Part shown: positions 1-5,450 of the stretch, one piece after another
Position numbering within the stretch: the first letter of the stretch is position 1
Layout: each line of letters starts with the position of its first letter
NCBI GenBank assembly: GCA_947629615.1
Contig: CANRER010000081.1
Coordinates: 1 to 6,878 of the forward strand
From: an uncultured Clostridia bacterium
GTDB lineage: Bacteria; Bacillota; Clostridia; UMGS1883
DNA: 6,878 bases
Reading direction: 5' to 3'
Position numbers and translations under genes: made by a program
The notes under the pieces: model-generated
What the model was told of the DNA's origin: nothing
What the model saw: only the letters and a program-made list of their open reading frames with translations
The model's database searches: none

Positions 1-1527
1 CTGGGCGGAATTTTTGTTCTTGAACATAACGGTTCCGTTTCCGCCGTCAACCAGCTCAAAAATCTGATTGTCGCCGTTATTTGTGGCGTATTGCGTCACC
101 CACGCGCCCTCCTCGACGCTGGCCGAGGGAATGTCGAACGAGCGGCCGCTGGCGCGGTTTGTCACGGTATACATACCGCCGCCTCGCGGAACGAGGGCCC
201 AAGACTGGAACTCGCTTTCGCTCGCGGGCTCGGCGGTTATCCTCGCGCCGTTGTCGGGCGACTCCTCGGCCACGGAAACGGCAGTGTCGCTGCCGGCAAT
301 GCCGATGCGGTAATATTTGCCGCCGTAGCTGTCGGGCGTATACATACCTGTGGACATCAGCGGCTCGGAAACGGTGAAGGTCACGTCGGCGAAATCCTCG
401 CCGCCGGGCAGATTAAGCTCGTAAACACCGCAAACAGCTCCGTCGGTTTTTATTCTTATCGGATTTTCGCCGAGCGTCTTATTTTTTTCGGGGTCATTCG
501 TCGCGAGGGTATAAACGTCGTCATTATAGCGGACGAGCCTCCACACGTTTTCGTCCGCCGCCTCCGCGTCCGAGAGCGAAAGCCGCTCGCCGTCGAAGGA
601 AAGCGCCCTGCCGCCGCTGATGAGCGATACGTACTTGCCGTTGAGCGGGTCGGATCCGTCGGTCACCTCCGCAGTGGCTCTTTTGGCCGGAGGGTCGGGC
701 TTAAATTCAATAAGCTTGTATTTTTGGCTCGCGTCGCCTATGTACTCCTGCTGGGCCACGAAGCCCTCAGGCATAACGGTGAGGTAAAGGTTGTCGCCGT
801 GCATACACTGGAGCAGATAGGTTCCGTCCTCCTGTGGCACGGGCTTCACCCACTGATTGCTGCCGTCGGTCACGCCGTACTGAATTAGCTCAAGGCCGAG
901 GTCGAGGCGGCCGTTTGGCATATCGAAGGAGCGGCGGGTCTTTTTGTTCACGAACAAATACGAGCCGTCCGTCCTCGCGGAGAGCCTCCAAAGCTGAATG
1001 TCCTTCGACTCGGGCTTTTCAAAGCGCACGCGCCAGCCGTCGTTGAACGAGTCGCCGTCTATCGTGAGCGCGCGGCCCGTGGAGGCGTGGATTATCTTAA
1101 AATACCGCCCGTCCATCATGTCGAAGGTCAGAGCGACGCCGTCGTCCGTCCGCTCAGCCTTCGCGCCCATTACCTCAAGCGCGTCGAGCGGAACGAAGGT
1201 ATAGCCGTTTGTGATGGAAATCGCGCCGTCTATCGAGGTTGGCGCCCCGTTTTTGTATACGACCGACTCGCCTATCGCGAGCCTGTACTCGTTCACTCCG
1301 GCAACGGCCGTCAGCGTCTGCGCCGCTTCGTCCCAATTCACGTCGCAGCCGATTGCCGTCAAGATGGCGTTTATCGGCAAAAATACGCTTTCGCCGTCCA
1401 CAATCGGCTGTGGGCCGAGGTAAATGGCCTTGCCGTTGACGGTTACGCCGAACCCGTCGGCGGAAACTACCCCCGCCGACGTCAAAATTAATGATAGCGA
1501 CAGTATGAGGCATAAAACTTTTTTCAT
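1..1527 (-). CDS. secreted stalk-domain protein with ricin-type beta-trefoil repeats (C-terminus beyond window)
   Basis: Probably an exported cell-surface or extracellular carbohydrate-binding protein; no catalytic domain is visible. The frame is open from ATG 1527 to the left edge, 509 residues with no stop. Residues 1-23 are a signal peptide (MKK, hydrophobic run, VSA before Asp24), fitting signal peptidase I; there is no lipobox cysteine. Residues about 26-136 match the copper amine oxidase N-terminal-like 'stalk' domain (VNGKAIYL, then SVFLPINAIL, YTFVPLDAL and a hydrophobic beta pattern). Residues 140-226 and 403-489 are two ricin-type lectin units with QxW-type elements (QLW 178-180, QSW 441-443) and the shared RSFD-x-P and DxNQ/SNQ segments. 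A weaker unit begins near GKY 297-299 with NVW 327-329. The start is fixed by AGGAG 8 bases upstream (1536-1540) and a good promoter at 1562-1590. Stalk domains here are structural; nothing suggests an amine oxidase. The ligand is unknown. The family call is secure, the biological role is not. Confidence 0.85.
   Translation of the reverse strand, partial: MKKVLCLILSLSLILTSAGVVSADGFGVTVNGKAIYLGPQPIVDGESVFLPINAILTAIGCDVNWDEAAQTLTAVAGVNEYRLAIGESVVYKNGAPTSIDGAISITNGYTFVPLDALEVMGAKAERTDDGVALTFDMMDGRYFKIIHASTGRALTIDGDSFNDGWRVRFEKPESKDIQLWRLSARTDGSYLFVNKKTRRSFDMPNGRLDLGLELIQYGVTDGSNQWVKPVPQEDGTYLLQCMHGDNLYLTVMPEGFVAQQEYIGDASQKYKLIEFKPDPPAKRATAEVTDGSDPLNGKYVSLISGGRALSFDGERLSLSDAEAADENVWRLVRYNDDVYTLATNDPEKNKTLGENPIRIKTDGAVCGVYELNLPGGEDFADVTFTVSEPLMSTGMYTPDSYGGKYYRIGIAGSDTAVSVAEESPDNGARITAEPASESEFQSWALVPRGGGMYTVTNRASGRSFDIPSASVEEGAWVTQYATNNGDNQIFELVDGGNGTVMFKNKNSAQ
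61..321 (-). repeat. ricin-type lectin unit, C-terminal copy (residues 403-489)
   Basis: This codes for residues 403-489 of the left-hand secreted protein and aligns without gaps to residues 140-226 at a constant offset of 263 residues. Shared positions include GKY/GRY, the glycine at 427/164, QSW/QLW at 441-443/178-180, Asn457/194, RSFD at 462-465/199-202, Pro467/204, QY at 479-480/216-217, and Gly485, Asn487 and Gln488 against 222, 224 and 225. It is a protein-level repeat; the DNA has diverged. Confidence 0.7.
850..1110 (-). repeat. ricin-type lectin unit, N-terminal copy (residues 140-226)
   Basis: First copy of the duplicated beta-trefoil segment, directly after the stalk domain. It carries QLW at 178-180 and the RSFD...QYG...SNQW segment at 199-226. 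The trefoil probably continues to about residue 275, where a degenerate QKY element (268-270) is followed by a hydrophobic strand. Confidence 0.7.
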
Positions 1528-1561
1528 TTCTGCATCTCCTCGTTTGATGATATATATGTAA

Positions 1562-1590
1562 ATTATATCATAAACTTGGGGCCGTGACAA
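1562..1590 (-). promoter_or_regulatory. sigma-A promoter of the secreted stalk/lectin gene
   Basis: Read on the minus strand: -35 TTGTCA (1585-1590), a 17-base spacer, then -10 TATAAT (1562-1567) preceded by TGA, an extended -10. Only one base differs from consensus in the -35. The predicted start near 1555 leaves a leader of about 28 bases before ATG 1527. An 8-bp perfect inverted repeat, ATGATATA/TATATCAT (1547-1554 and 1564-1571), overlaps the -10. Confidence 0.8.
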
Positions 1591-1626
1591 TAGGCTTTTG
1601 TATATTTTTCACAATTTTTTTGCGGC

Positions 1627-1655
1627 TTGACAAAGACGGCAAAAAGAGGTATAAT
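1627..1655 (+). promoter_or_regulatory. consensus sigma-A promoter of the amidotransferase gene
   Basis: TTGACA (1627-1632), exactly 17 bases, TATAAT (1650-1655): a full consensus match on both boxes. The expected start is near 1662. It lies back to back with the minus-strand promoter at 1562-1590, the two -35 boxes being 36 bases apart. Because ATG 1584 lies upstream of this promoter, it cannot be the start codon of the transcript made from it. Confidence 0.88.
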
Positions 1656-1700
1656 AAACACAGCTTAAGAAATATGTATTTCAAAGGGGAAGTACGCCGT

Positions 1701-1710
1701 GAGGTGAAGG
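1701..1710 (+). promoter_or_regulatory. ribosome binding site deciding the amidotransferase start
   Basis: GAGGTGAAGG sits just upstream of ATG 1713, with GAGGTG spaced 6 bases from it. The competing in-frame ATG at 1674 has no comparable site and is only about 12 bases from the predicted transcription start. Confidence 0.75.
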
Positions 1711-1712
1711 AT

Positions 1713-2417
1713 ATGGAAAAACCCATCATCGGCGTGGTTCCCCTTGTTGATATCGCAAGAGAGAGCTACTGGATGCTGCCCGGCTATATGCGCGGTGTGG
1801 AGGCCGCAGGCGGACTGCCGCTCATGCTGCCGCTGACGGAGATCGAGGGCGATATTGCCCGCTTCGCGGACGAGATGGACGGCTTCTTGTTCACAGGCGG
1901 TCAAGACGTTTCGCCCTCGGTGTACGGCGAGGAAAGACGGCTCTGCTGCGGGGAGATTTGCCCCGAACGCGACGCTATGGAGGCCGCGCTTCTGAAGGCG
2001 GCCTTGGAGCGGAATAAGCCGGCGCTCGGTATATGCCGTGGACTTCAGTTTATCAATGCCGCCCTCGGCGGCACACTTTATCAAGACCTCGGCGAGCAGC
2101 ACGGCTCAACGCTGGCGCATCACCAGATGCCGCCCTACAATAAGCCCGCCCATAAGGTGACCATAGCCCGCGATACGCCGCTTTTTGAACTGCTCGGCGT
2201 TAAGGAGCTGCCTGTCAACAGCCTGCACCACCAAGGGATAAAGGGGCTTGCGCCGGCCCTTTCCGTCATGGCGAGGGCCGAGGACGGCCTTATCGAGGCG
2301 GTATACATGAAGAGCAGGGCCTTCCTGTGGGCCGTTCAGTGGCACCCTGAGTATGCCTTTGAAACCGACAGACCCGGCGCAAAAATATTTTCGGCCTTTG
2401 TGTCGGCTTGTATGTAG
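1713..2417 (+). CDS. class I glutamine amidotransferase-like gamma-glutamyl hydrolase (peptidase C26, PuuD-like)
   Basis: A 234-residue cytoplasmic enzyme of the family that includes gamma-glutamyl-GABA hydrolase; members cleave gamma-glutamyl amide bonds with a Cys-His-Glu triad. The triad is visible: nucleophile Cys108 in GICRGLQ, and His211 and Glu213 in QWHPE. Other family marks are GGQDVSP (62-68), PERDAME (84-90) and NSLHHQGIK (169-177). Length is close to the usual 230-255 residues. The start MEKPIIGVVPL is chosen because it begins exactly at the conserved first beta strand and has a good ribosome site. The gene has its own consensus promoter and terminator, so it is probably transcribed alone. 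No puuA, puuB or puuC gene lies nearby, so putrescine breakdown cannot be assigned; the substrate may be another gamma-glutamyl compound. Cysteines 78, 79 and 83 form a small cluster before PERD, of unknown meaning. Family call is firm, substrate open. Confidence 0.92.
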   Translation: MEKPIIGVVPLVDIARESYWMLPGYMRGVEAAGGLPLMLPLTEIEGDIARFADEMDGFLFTGGQDVSPSVYGEERRLCCGEICPERDAMEAALLKAALERNKPALGICRGLQFINAALGGTLYQDLGEQHGSTLAHHQMPPYNKPAHKVTIARDTPLFELLGVKELPVNSLHHQGIKGLAPALSVMARAEDGLIEAVYMKSRAFLWAVQWHPEYAFETDRPGAKIFSAFVSACM

Positions 2418-2422
2418 CTAAG

Positions 2423-2462
2423 AACAGCCCCTTGGAGCTACGCCAAGGGCTGTTTATTATTA
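2423..2462 (+). terminator. Rho-independent terminator after the amidotransferase gene
   Basis: The left arm AACAGCCCCTTGG (2423-2435) pairs with CCAAGGGCTGTT (2443-2454), with one bulged C and a 7-base loop, and a T-rich tail (TTTATTATTATT) follows. It begins 6 bases after the stop codon. In the reverse direction the tail is poor in T, so it may only weakly serve the minus-strand small ORF that ends at 2460. Confidence 0.8.
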
Positions 2463-2552
2463 TTCCTCCGTCGTTACGGAAAGGAGGCCTTCCGCTACGG
2501 AGAAGGCATAGCCGCCGGCCTCGAGCGCGAGCGCGTCCGTTCGTTTTTTCAT
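2460..2552 (-). CDS. possible 30-residue small protein, unrecognised
   Basis: I do not recognise this product. ATG 2552 opens 30 codons ending in TAA at 2460-2462 (begins [15 protein letters not shown], ends LLSVTTEE). Support: GGAG at 2561-2564 (in GGGAGTG) with an 8-base spacer, and an extended -10 TGATATGAT at 2574-2582 without a clear -35. The peptide has a basic start, a mildly hydrophobic middle and an acidic end; it has no membrane segment and no double-glycine or lantibiotic leader that I can see. Its 3' half also folds as an imperfect hairpin at 2466-2502 (CTCCGT/ACGGAG outer stem, CGGAA/TTCCG inner stem), so the conserved element here could be RNA rather than protein. It could also be a chance ORF. 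Confidence 0.35.
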   Translation of the reverse strand: MKKRTDALALEAGGYAFSVAEGLLSVTTEE

Positions 2553-2632
2553 GCTTTTCACTCCCATGAACCCATCATATCATATTTTCGCGGAAAAAAA
2601 CATAACTTTTATAAATTTTTTCAAAAAAACTA

Positions 2633-2661
2633 TTGACAAACGCGGGGGAGAGGTATATAAT
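2633..2661 (+). promoter_or_regulatory. consensus sigma-A promoter of the cysK operon
   Basis: TTGACA (2633-2638), 17 bases, TATAAT (2656-2661), again a full consensus match. A/T tracts at about 2601-2632 directly upstream resemble an UP element. The start is expected near 2668, giving a leader of roughly 48 bases. The -10 lies inside a short perfect dyad, GGTAT-ATA-ATACC (2652-2664). A promoter this strong would be expected to need repression, which fits the operator-like repeat just downstream. Confidence 0.9.
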
Positions 2662-2664
2662 ACC

Positions 2665-2693
2665 AATAAACATATCGGAAAAGTATGTTTATT
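2665..2693 (+). promoter_or_regulatory. putative operator: 10-bp perfect inverted repeat at the cysK transcription start
   Basis: AATAAACATA (2665-2674) and TATGTTTATT (2684-2693) are exact reverse complements separated by 9 bases, starting 4 bases after the -10 and spanning about -3 to +26. A dimer bound here would block initiation or promoter escape. The Rrf2-family regulator encoded by the second gene of the operon is the natural candidate to bind it; that link is inference. The repeat could alternatively act as an AU-rich hairpin at the 5' end of the mRNA. Confidence 0.6.
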
Positions 2694-2699
2694 AAAAAT

Positions 2700-2707
2700 A
2701 AAGGAGT
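2700..2707 (+). promoter_or_regulatory. ribosome binding site fixing the cysK start
   Basis: AAAGGAGT lies 8 bases before ATG 2716. This sets the start at [11 protein letters not shown] and excludes the open frame that runs in from 2551, which crosses the promoter and has no family resemblance in its first 55 codons. Confidence 0.85.
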
Positions 2708-2715
2708 CTGATACC

Positions 2716-3648
2716 ATGTCGAAAATTTACAAGGCCGCCGACGAGCTTATCGGCAAAACGCCGCTGCTCGAGCTTACGGGCATTGAGAAAAAGTATGCCT
2801 TAAAGGCGAAAATCGTCGCGAAGCTGGAGTATTTTAACCCCGCCGGCAGCGTTAAGGACAGAATAGCAAAGGCCATGATTGACGACGCGGAGGCGAGCGG
2901 CAAGCTCGTGCCGGGGTCGGTCATCATCGAGCCGACAAGCGGCAACACTGGCATAGGCCTTGCCTCGGTGGCCGCCGCGAGGGGATACAGGATAATCATC
3001 GTCATGCCCGAAACGATGTCGGTCGAAAGGCGGCAGCTGATGAAGGCCTACGGGGCCGAGCTTGTGCTGACTGAGGGAGCAAAGGGCATGAAGGGGGCCA
3101 TCGCTAAGGCCGACGAGCTTGCCGCCGAGATTGAGAACAGCTTTATCCCCGGCCAGTTCGTGAACCCCGCCAACCCCAAGGTACACCGCGAAACCACCGG
3201 GCCCGAGATTTTCGAGGATACCGACGGCGAGGTTGATATTTTCGTCGCGGGCGTAGGCACCGGCGGCACGATAACCGGCGTGGGCGAGTATCTTAAAAGC
3301 AAAAAGCCCGGCGTTAAGGTCGTCGCCGTAGAGCCCGAATCTTCGCCCGTGCTTTCCGGCGGGGCGAGCGGCCCGCACAAAATCCAAGGCATAGGCGCGG
3401 GCTTCGTGCCGGAGGTTTTGAACACGGCGGTATATGACGAGATTATCCCCGTTTCAAACGAAAATGCCTTCGCCCTTGGCAGAGAGATTGGCCGCGCGGA
3501 GGGCGTGCTTGTGGGCATATCTTCGGGGGCCGCGCTTTACGCCGCCGTCGAGCTGGCGAAGCGCCCCGAAAACGAGGGCAAAACGATAGTCGTGCTTTTA
3601 CCCGATACCGGCGACCGCTATCTTTCCACGCCCATGTTCGCCGACTGA
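2716..3648 (+). CDS. cysK: cysteine synthase A (O-acetylserine sulfhydrylase)
   Basis: PLP enzyme that replaces the acetyl group of O-acetylserine with sulfide to give cysteine, the last step of cysteine synthesis, in the cytoplasm. The 310 residues match the usual length. The PLP-binding Lys47 is in NPAGSVKDR (41-49), the substrate loop is TSGNTG (74-79), the phosphate-binding loop is GVGTGGT (179-185), followed by [11 protein letters not shown] (222-232), the PLP-ring serine in GISSGAA (267-273) and the C-terminal [10 protein letters not shown] (296-305). This set favours CysK over CysM or cystathionine beta-synthase. The protein contains no cysteine. It is the first gene of a three-gene operon with the Rrf2 regulator 16 bases downstream. 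In Bacillus and Staphylococcus CysK also acts as a partner of the Rrf2 repressor CymR, sensing O-acetylserine; whether that holds here is not shown by sequence. The usual partner gene cysE is absent from the window. Confidence 0.96.
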   Translation: MSKIYKAADELIGKTPLLELTGIEKKYALKAKIVAKLEYFNPAGSVKDRIAKAMIDDAEASGKLVPGSVIIEPTSGNTGIGLASVAAARGYRIIIVMPETMSVERRQLMKAYGAELVLTEGAKGMKGAIAKADELAAEIENSFIPGQFVNPANPKVHRETTGPEIFEDTDGEVDIFVAGVGTGGTITGVGEYLKSKKPGVKVVAVEPESSPVLSGGASGPHKIQGIGAGFVPEVLNTAVYDEIIPVSNENAFALGREIGRAEGVLVGISSGAALYAAVELAKRPENEGKTIVVLLPDTGDRYLSTPMFAD

Positions 3649-3664
3649 GTACGCGGAGGAGCCT

Positions 3665-4090
3665 ATGAAAATATCCACAAAGGGAAGATATGCCTTAAGA
3701 GTGATGGTGGACATCGCCGAGAGGCGCAGCGACGAGTATATCAAGCTGGCCGACATCGCCGAACGCCAAGACATATCCGAAAAATACCTCGAGGGAATAC
3801 TTTCGTCAATGACGAAGGCGGGGCTGCTTCACGGGCTGCGTGGCAAAGGCGGCGGCTACCGCCTTGCCCTCGCGCCCGACAGGATAACCGCGGGCCGCGT
3901 CATAAGGGAGGCCGAGGGCTCGCTGGCCCCGGTGACGTGCCTCGCGTCGAGCCCCAACCAATGCCCGAGAGCCGCCGACTGCAAAACTCTGCCCCTTTGG
4001 CAGGGGCTTGAAAAAGCGGTGAACGCCTATCTTGACAGCATCACCATAGCCGATCTCGCCGACGGAGGCGCGGATAATTACTGTATATAA
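3665..4090 (+). CDS. Rrf2-family transcriptional regulator (IscR/CymR group)
   Basis: A 141-residue winged-helix DNA-binding protein, probably the local regulator of the cysK-metY operon. The start MKISTKGRYALRVMVDIA is the classic Rrf2 N-terminus; the recognition helix lies around ISEKYLEGILSSM (37-49) and the wing at LRGKGGGYRLA (58-68). After it come Cys92, Cys100 and Cys106 (C-X7-C-X5-C), near the positions of the [2Fe-2S] ligands of E. coli IscR (92, 98, 104, as I recall them), so it probably carries an Fe-S cluster; Glu43 also falls where IscR has a discriminating glutamate. B. subtilis/S. aureus CymR, the known cysteine-metabolism repressor beside cysK, lacks this cysteine set. The context therefore points to CymR-like targets and the residues to IscR-like sensing. 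GGAGGA lies at 3656-3661, and the stop is directly followed by the metY ribosome site. Family is firm, ligand and targets are inferred, so no gene symbol is given. Confidence 0.93.
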   Translation: MKISTKGRYALRVMVDIAERRSDEYIKLADIAERQDISEKYLEGILSSMTKAGLLHGLRGKGGGYRLALAPDRITAGRVIREAEGSLAPVTCLASSPNQCPRAADCKTLPLWQGLEKAVNAYLDSITIADLADGGADNYCI

Positions 4091-4102
4091 AGGAGAATTA
4101 CA

Positions 4103-5386
4103 ATGGCAGATTATAAATTTGAAACCCTTCAGGTTCACGCGGGGCAGGAAAAGCCCGACCCCGCGACCGACGCACGCGCCGTGCCGATTTACGCCACAAC
4201 GTCCTATGTTTTCAAGGACAGCGCGCAGGCGGCGGGCCGCTTCGCCCTCACCGAGGGCGGCAATATCTATACCCGCCTTATGAACCCCACCACATCGGTG
4301 TTTGAGGAGAGAATAGCCGCGCTCGAGGGCGGCGCGGGCGCGTTGGCCACGGCCTCCGGCTCGGCGGCGATAACCTACGCGGTGCAAAACATAGCCTTGG
4401 CCGGCGACCACATAGTTTCCTCGACAAACCTTTACGGGGGCACGCATAACCTTTTCGCGAACACCCTGAAGGAGCAGGGCTTAAGCGTAACCTTCGTCGA
4501 TCCCTCGTCGCCCGAAAACTTCGAGAAGGCCATCCGCCCCAACACCAAGCTGCTTTACGCCGAAACCCTCGGCAACCCCAACTCCGACGTGTTCGACATC
4601 AGGGCCGTGGCCGATATAGCGCATAAGCACGGCATTCCCCTGATAGTGGACTCCACCTTCGCCACGCCGTATCTGCTCCGCCCAATCGAGTACGGCGCGG
4701 ACGTTGTCGTCCACAGTGCGACAAAGTTCATCGGCGGCCACGGCACCGTTATGGGCGGCGTTATCGTGGATTCCGGCAAATTCGACTGGGCGGCGAGCGG
4801 CAAGTTCCCGGGACTCAGCGAGCCGAACCCCTCGTACCACGGCGTGGTGTTCACCGAGGCCTGCGGCAATCTGGCCTATATCATGAAGATCCGCACCACC
4901 CTCATGCGCGACCAGGGCGCGACCGTTTCGCCCTTTAACTCCTTCCTCCTGCTTCAGGGGCTTGAAACTCTGTCGCTCAGGGTGGAGCGGCACGTCGAAA
5001 ACGCCCTCAAGGTGGTTGAGTACCTGAAAAATCACCCGCAGGTTGAAAGCGTGAATCACCCCTCGCTCGCGACGGGCCGCGCGAAGGAGCTTTACGACGA
5101 GTATTTCAAGAACGGCGCGGGCTCGATTTTCACCTTCGAGATAAAGGGCGACGCGGAAACCGCCAAAAAGTTCACCGAAAGCTTGGAGCTGTTTTCGCTG
5201 CTCGCAAACGTTGCCGACGTGAAGTCGCTTGTTATCCACCCCGCCAGCACCACACATTCCCAGCTTGACGAAAAGGAGCTGCTCGCGAGCGGCATAAAGC
5301 CCAACACCATCCGCCTGTCCATCGGCGTGGAGCATATCGACGACATAATCGCCGACCTCGAAAAGGGCTTCGGGGCGGTTAAGTAA
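4103..5386 (+). CDS. metY: O-acetylhomoserine sulfhydrylase (aminocarboxypropyltransferase)
   Basis: PLP enzyme of the Cys/Met metabolism family that makes homocysteine from O-acetylhomoserine and sulfide, bypassing cystathionine. The 427 residues fit MetY (about 420-430) and exceed cystathionine gamma-synthase or lyase (about 380-400). Visible elements: [10 protein letters not shown] (6-15), YTRLMNPT (56-63), ASGSAAI (84-90), Asp183 in VDSTFATP, the PLP lysine Lys208 in [11 protein letters not shown] (204-214), PSYHG (243-247) typical of this subgroup, the conserved run from SPFNSF to ERH (276-297), and the C-terminal RLSIGVEH segment. Only one cysteine (254) is present. AGGAG (4091-4095) starts right after the regulator's stop, giving a 12-base gap, so the gene is read on the same transcript as cysK. 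A strong terminator follows the stop by 18 bases. The acetyl donor would come from MetX/MetA, not in view. O-acetylserine use as a side activity is possible. Confidence 0.93.
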   Translation: MADYKFETLQVHAGQEKPDPATDARAVPIYATTSYVFKDSAQAAGRFALTEGGNIYTRLMNPTTSVFEERIAALEGGAGALATASGSAAITYAVQNIALAGDHIVSSTNLYGGTHNLFANTLKEQGLSVTFVDPSSPENFEKAIRPNTKLLYAETLGNPNSDVFDIRAVADIAHKHGIPLIVDSTFATPYLLRPIEYGADVVVHSATKFIGGHGTVMGGVIVDSGKFDWAASGKFPGLSEPNPSYHGVVFTEACGNLAYIMKIRTTLMRDQGATVSPFNSFLLLQGLETLSLRVERHVENALKVVEYLKNHPQVESVNHPSLATGRAKELYDEYFKNGAGSIFTFEIKGDAETAKKFTESLELFSLLANVADVKSLVIHPASTTHSQLDEKELLASGIKPNTIRLSIGVEHIDDIIADLEKGFGAVK

Positions 5387-5404
5387 CCGTAATTTTTATA
5401 TGAC

Positions 5405-5439
5405 AAACGGCCCGCGAAGCCTTCGCGGGCCGTTTTTTT
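5405..5439 (+). terminator. strong Rho-independent terminator closing the cysK-metY operon
   Basis: Bases 5405-5418 pair perfectly with 5422-5435 (14 bp, GC-rich core CGGCCCGCGAA/TTCGCGGGCCG) around a GCC loop, and a run of seven T ends at 5439. The minus-strand stalk gene ends at 5451, only 12 bases away, and the same stem read from the other strand is followed by TTTGTC, so it may also terminate that gene, though less well. Confidence 0.92.
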
Positions 5440-5450
5440 CTCGGCTGAAA

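Noticed and set aside
91..888. 265-codon open frame on the plus strand
   Set aside because: It is antisense to the stalk/lectin gene, which has a signal peptide, promoter, ribosome site and recognisable domains. The plus-strand frame has no ribosome site or family resemblance and is an effect of GC-rich codon use.
1089..1452. Copper amine oxidase activity for the stalk-domain protein
   Set aside because: Only the N-terminal-like stalk domain is present; no topaquinone site or copper-binding histidines of the catalytic domain are visible.
1584..1712. N-terminal extension of the amidotransferase
   Set aside because: The extended start lies upstream of the -35 box, and the extra 43 residues have no family match; ATG 1713 has the ribosome site.
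2551..2715. N-terminal extension of CysK by 55 residues
   Set aside because: It spans the promoter and operator; AAAGGAGT and the conserved CysK N-terminus fix the start at 2716.
2668..2715. Riboswitch or T-box leader before cysK
   Set aside because: The leader is only about 48 bases, with no terminator/antiterminator pair and no SAM- or T-box motif; a protein operator explains the repeat better.
4481..5335. 284-codon minus-strand open frame opposite metY
   Set aside because: Antisense shadow of a clear MetY; its His- and Val-rich composition is typical of reverse-strand translation. The same applies to the minus-strand frames at 1665-2102, 2800-3387, 3048-3518 and 3806-4447.
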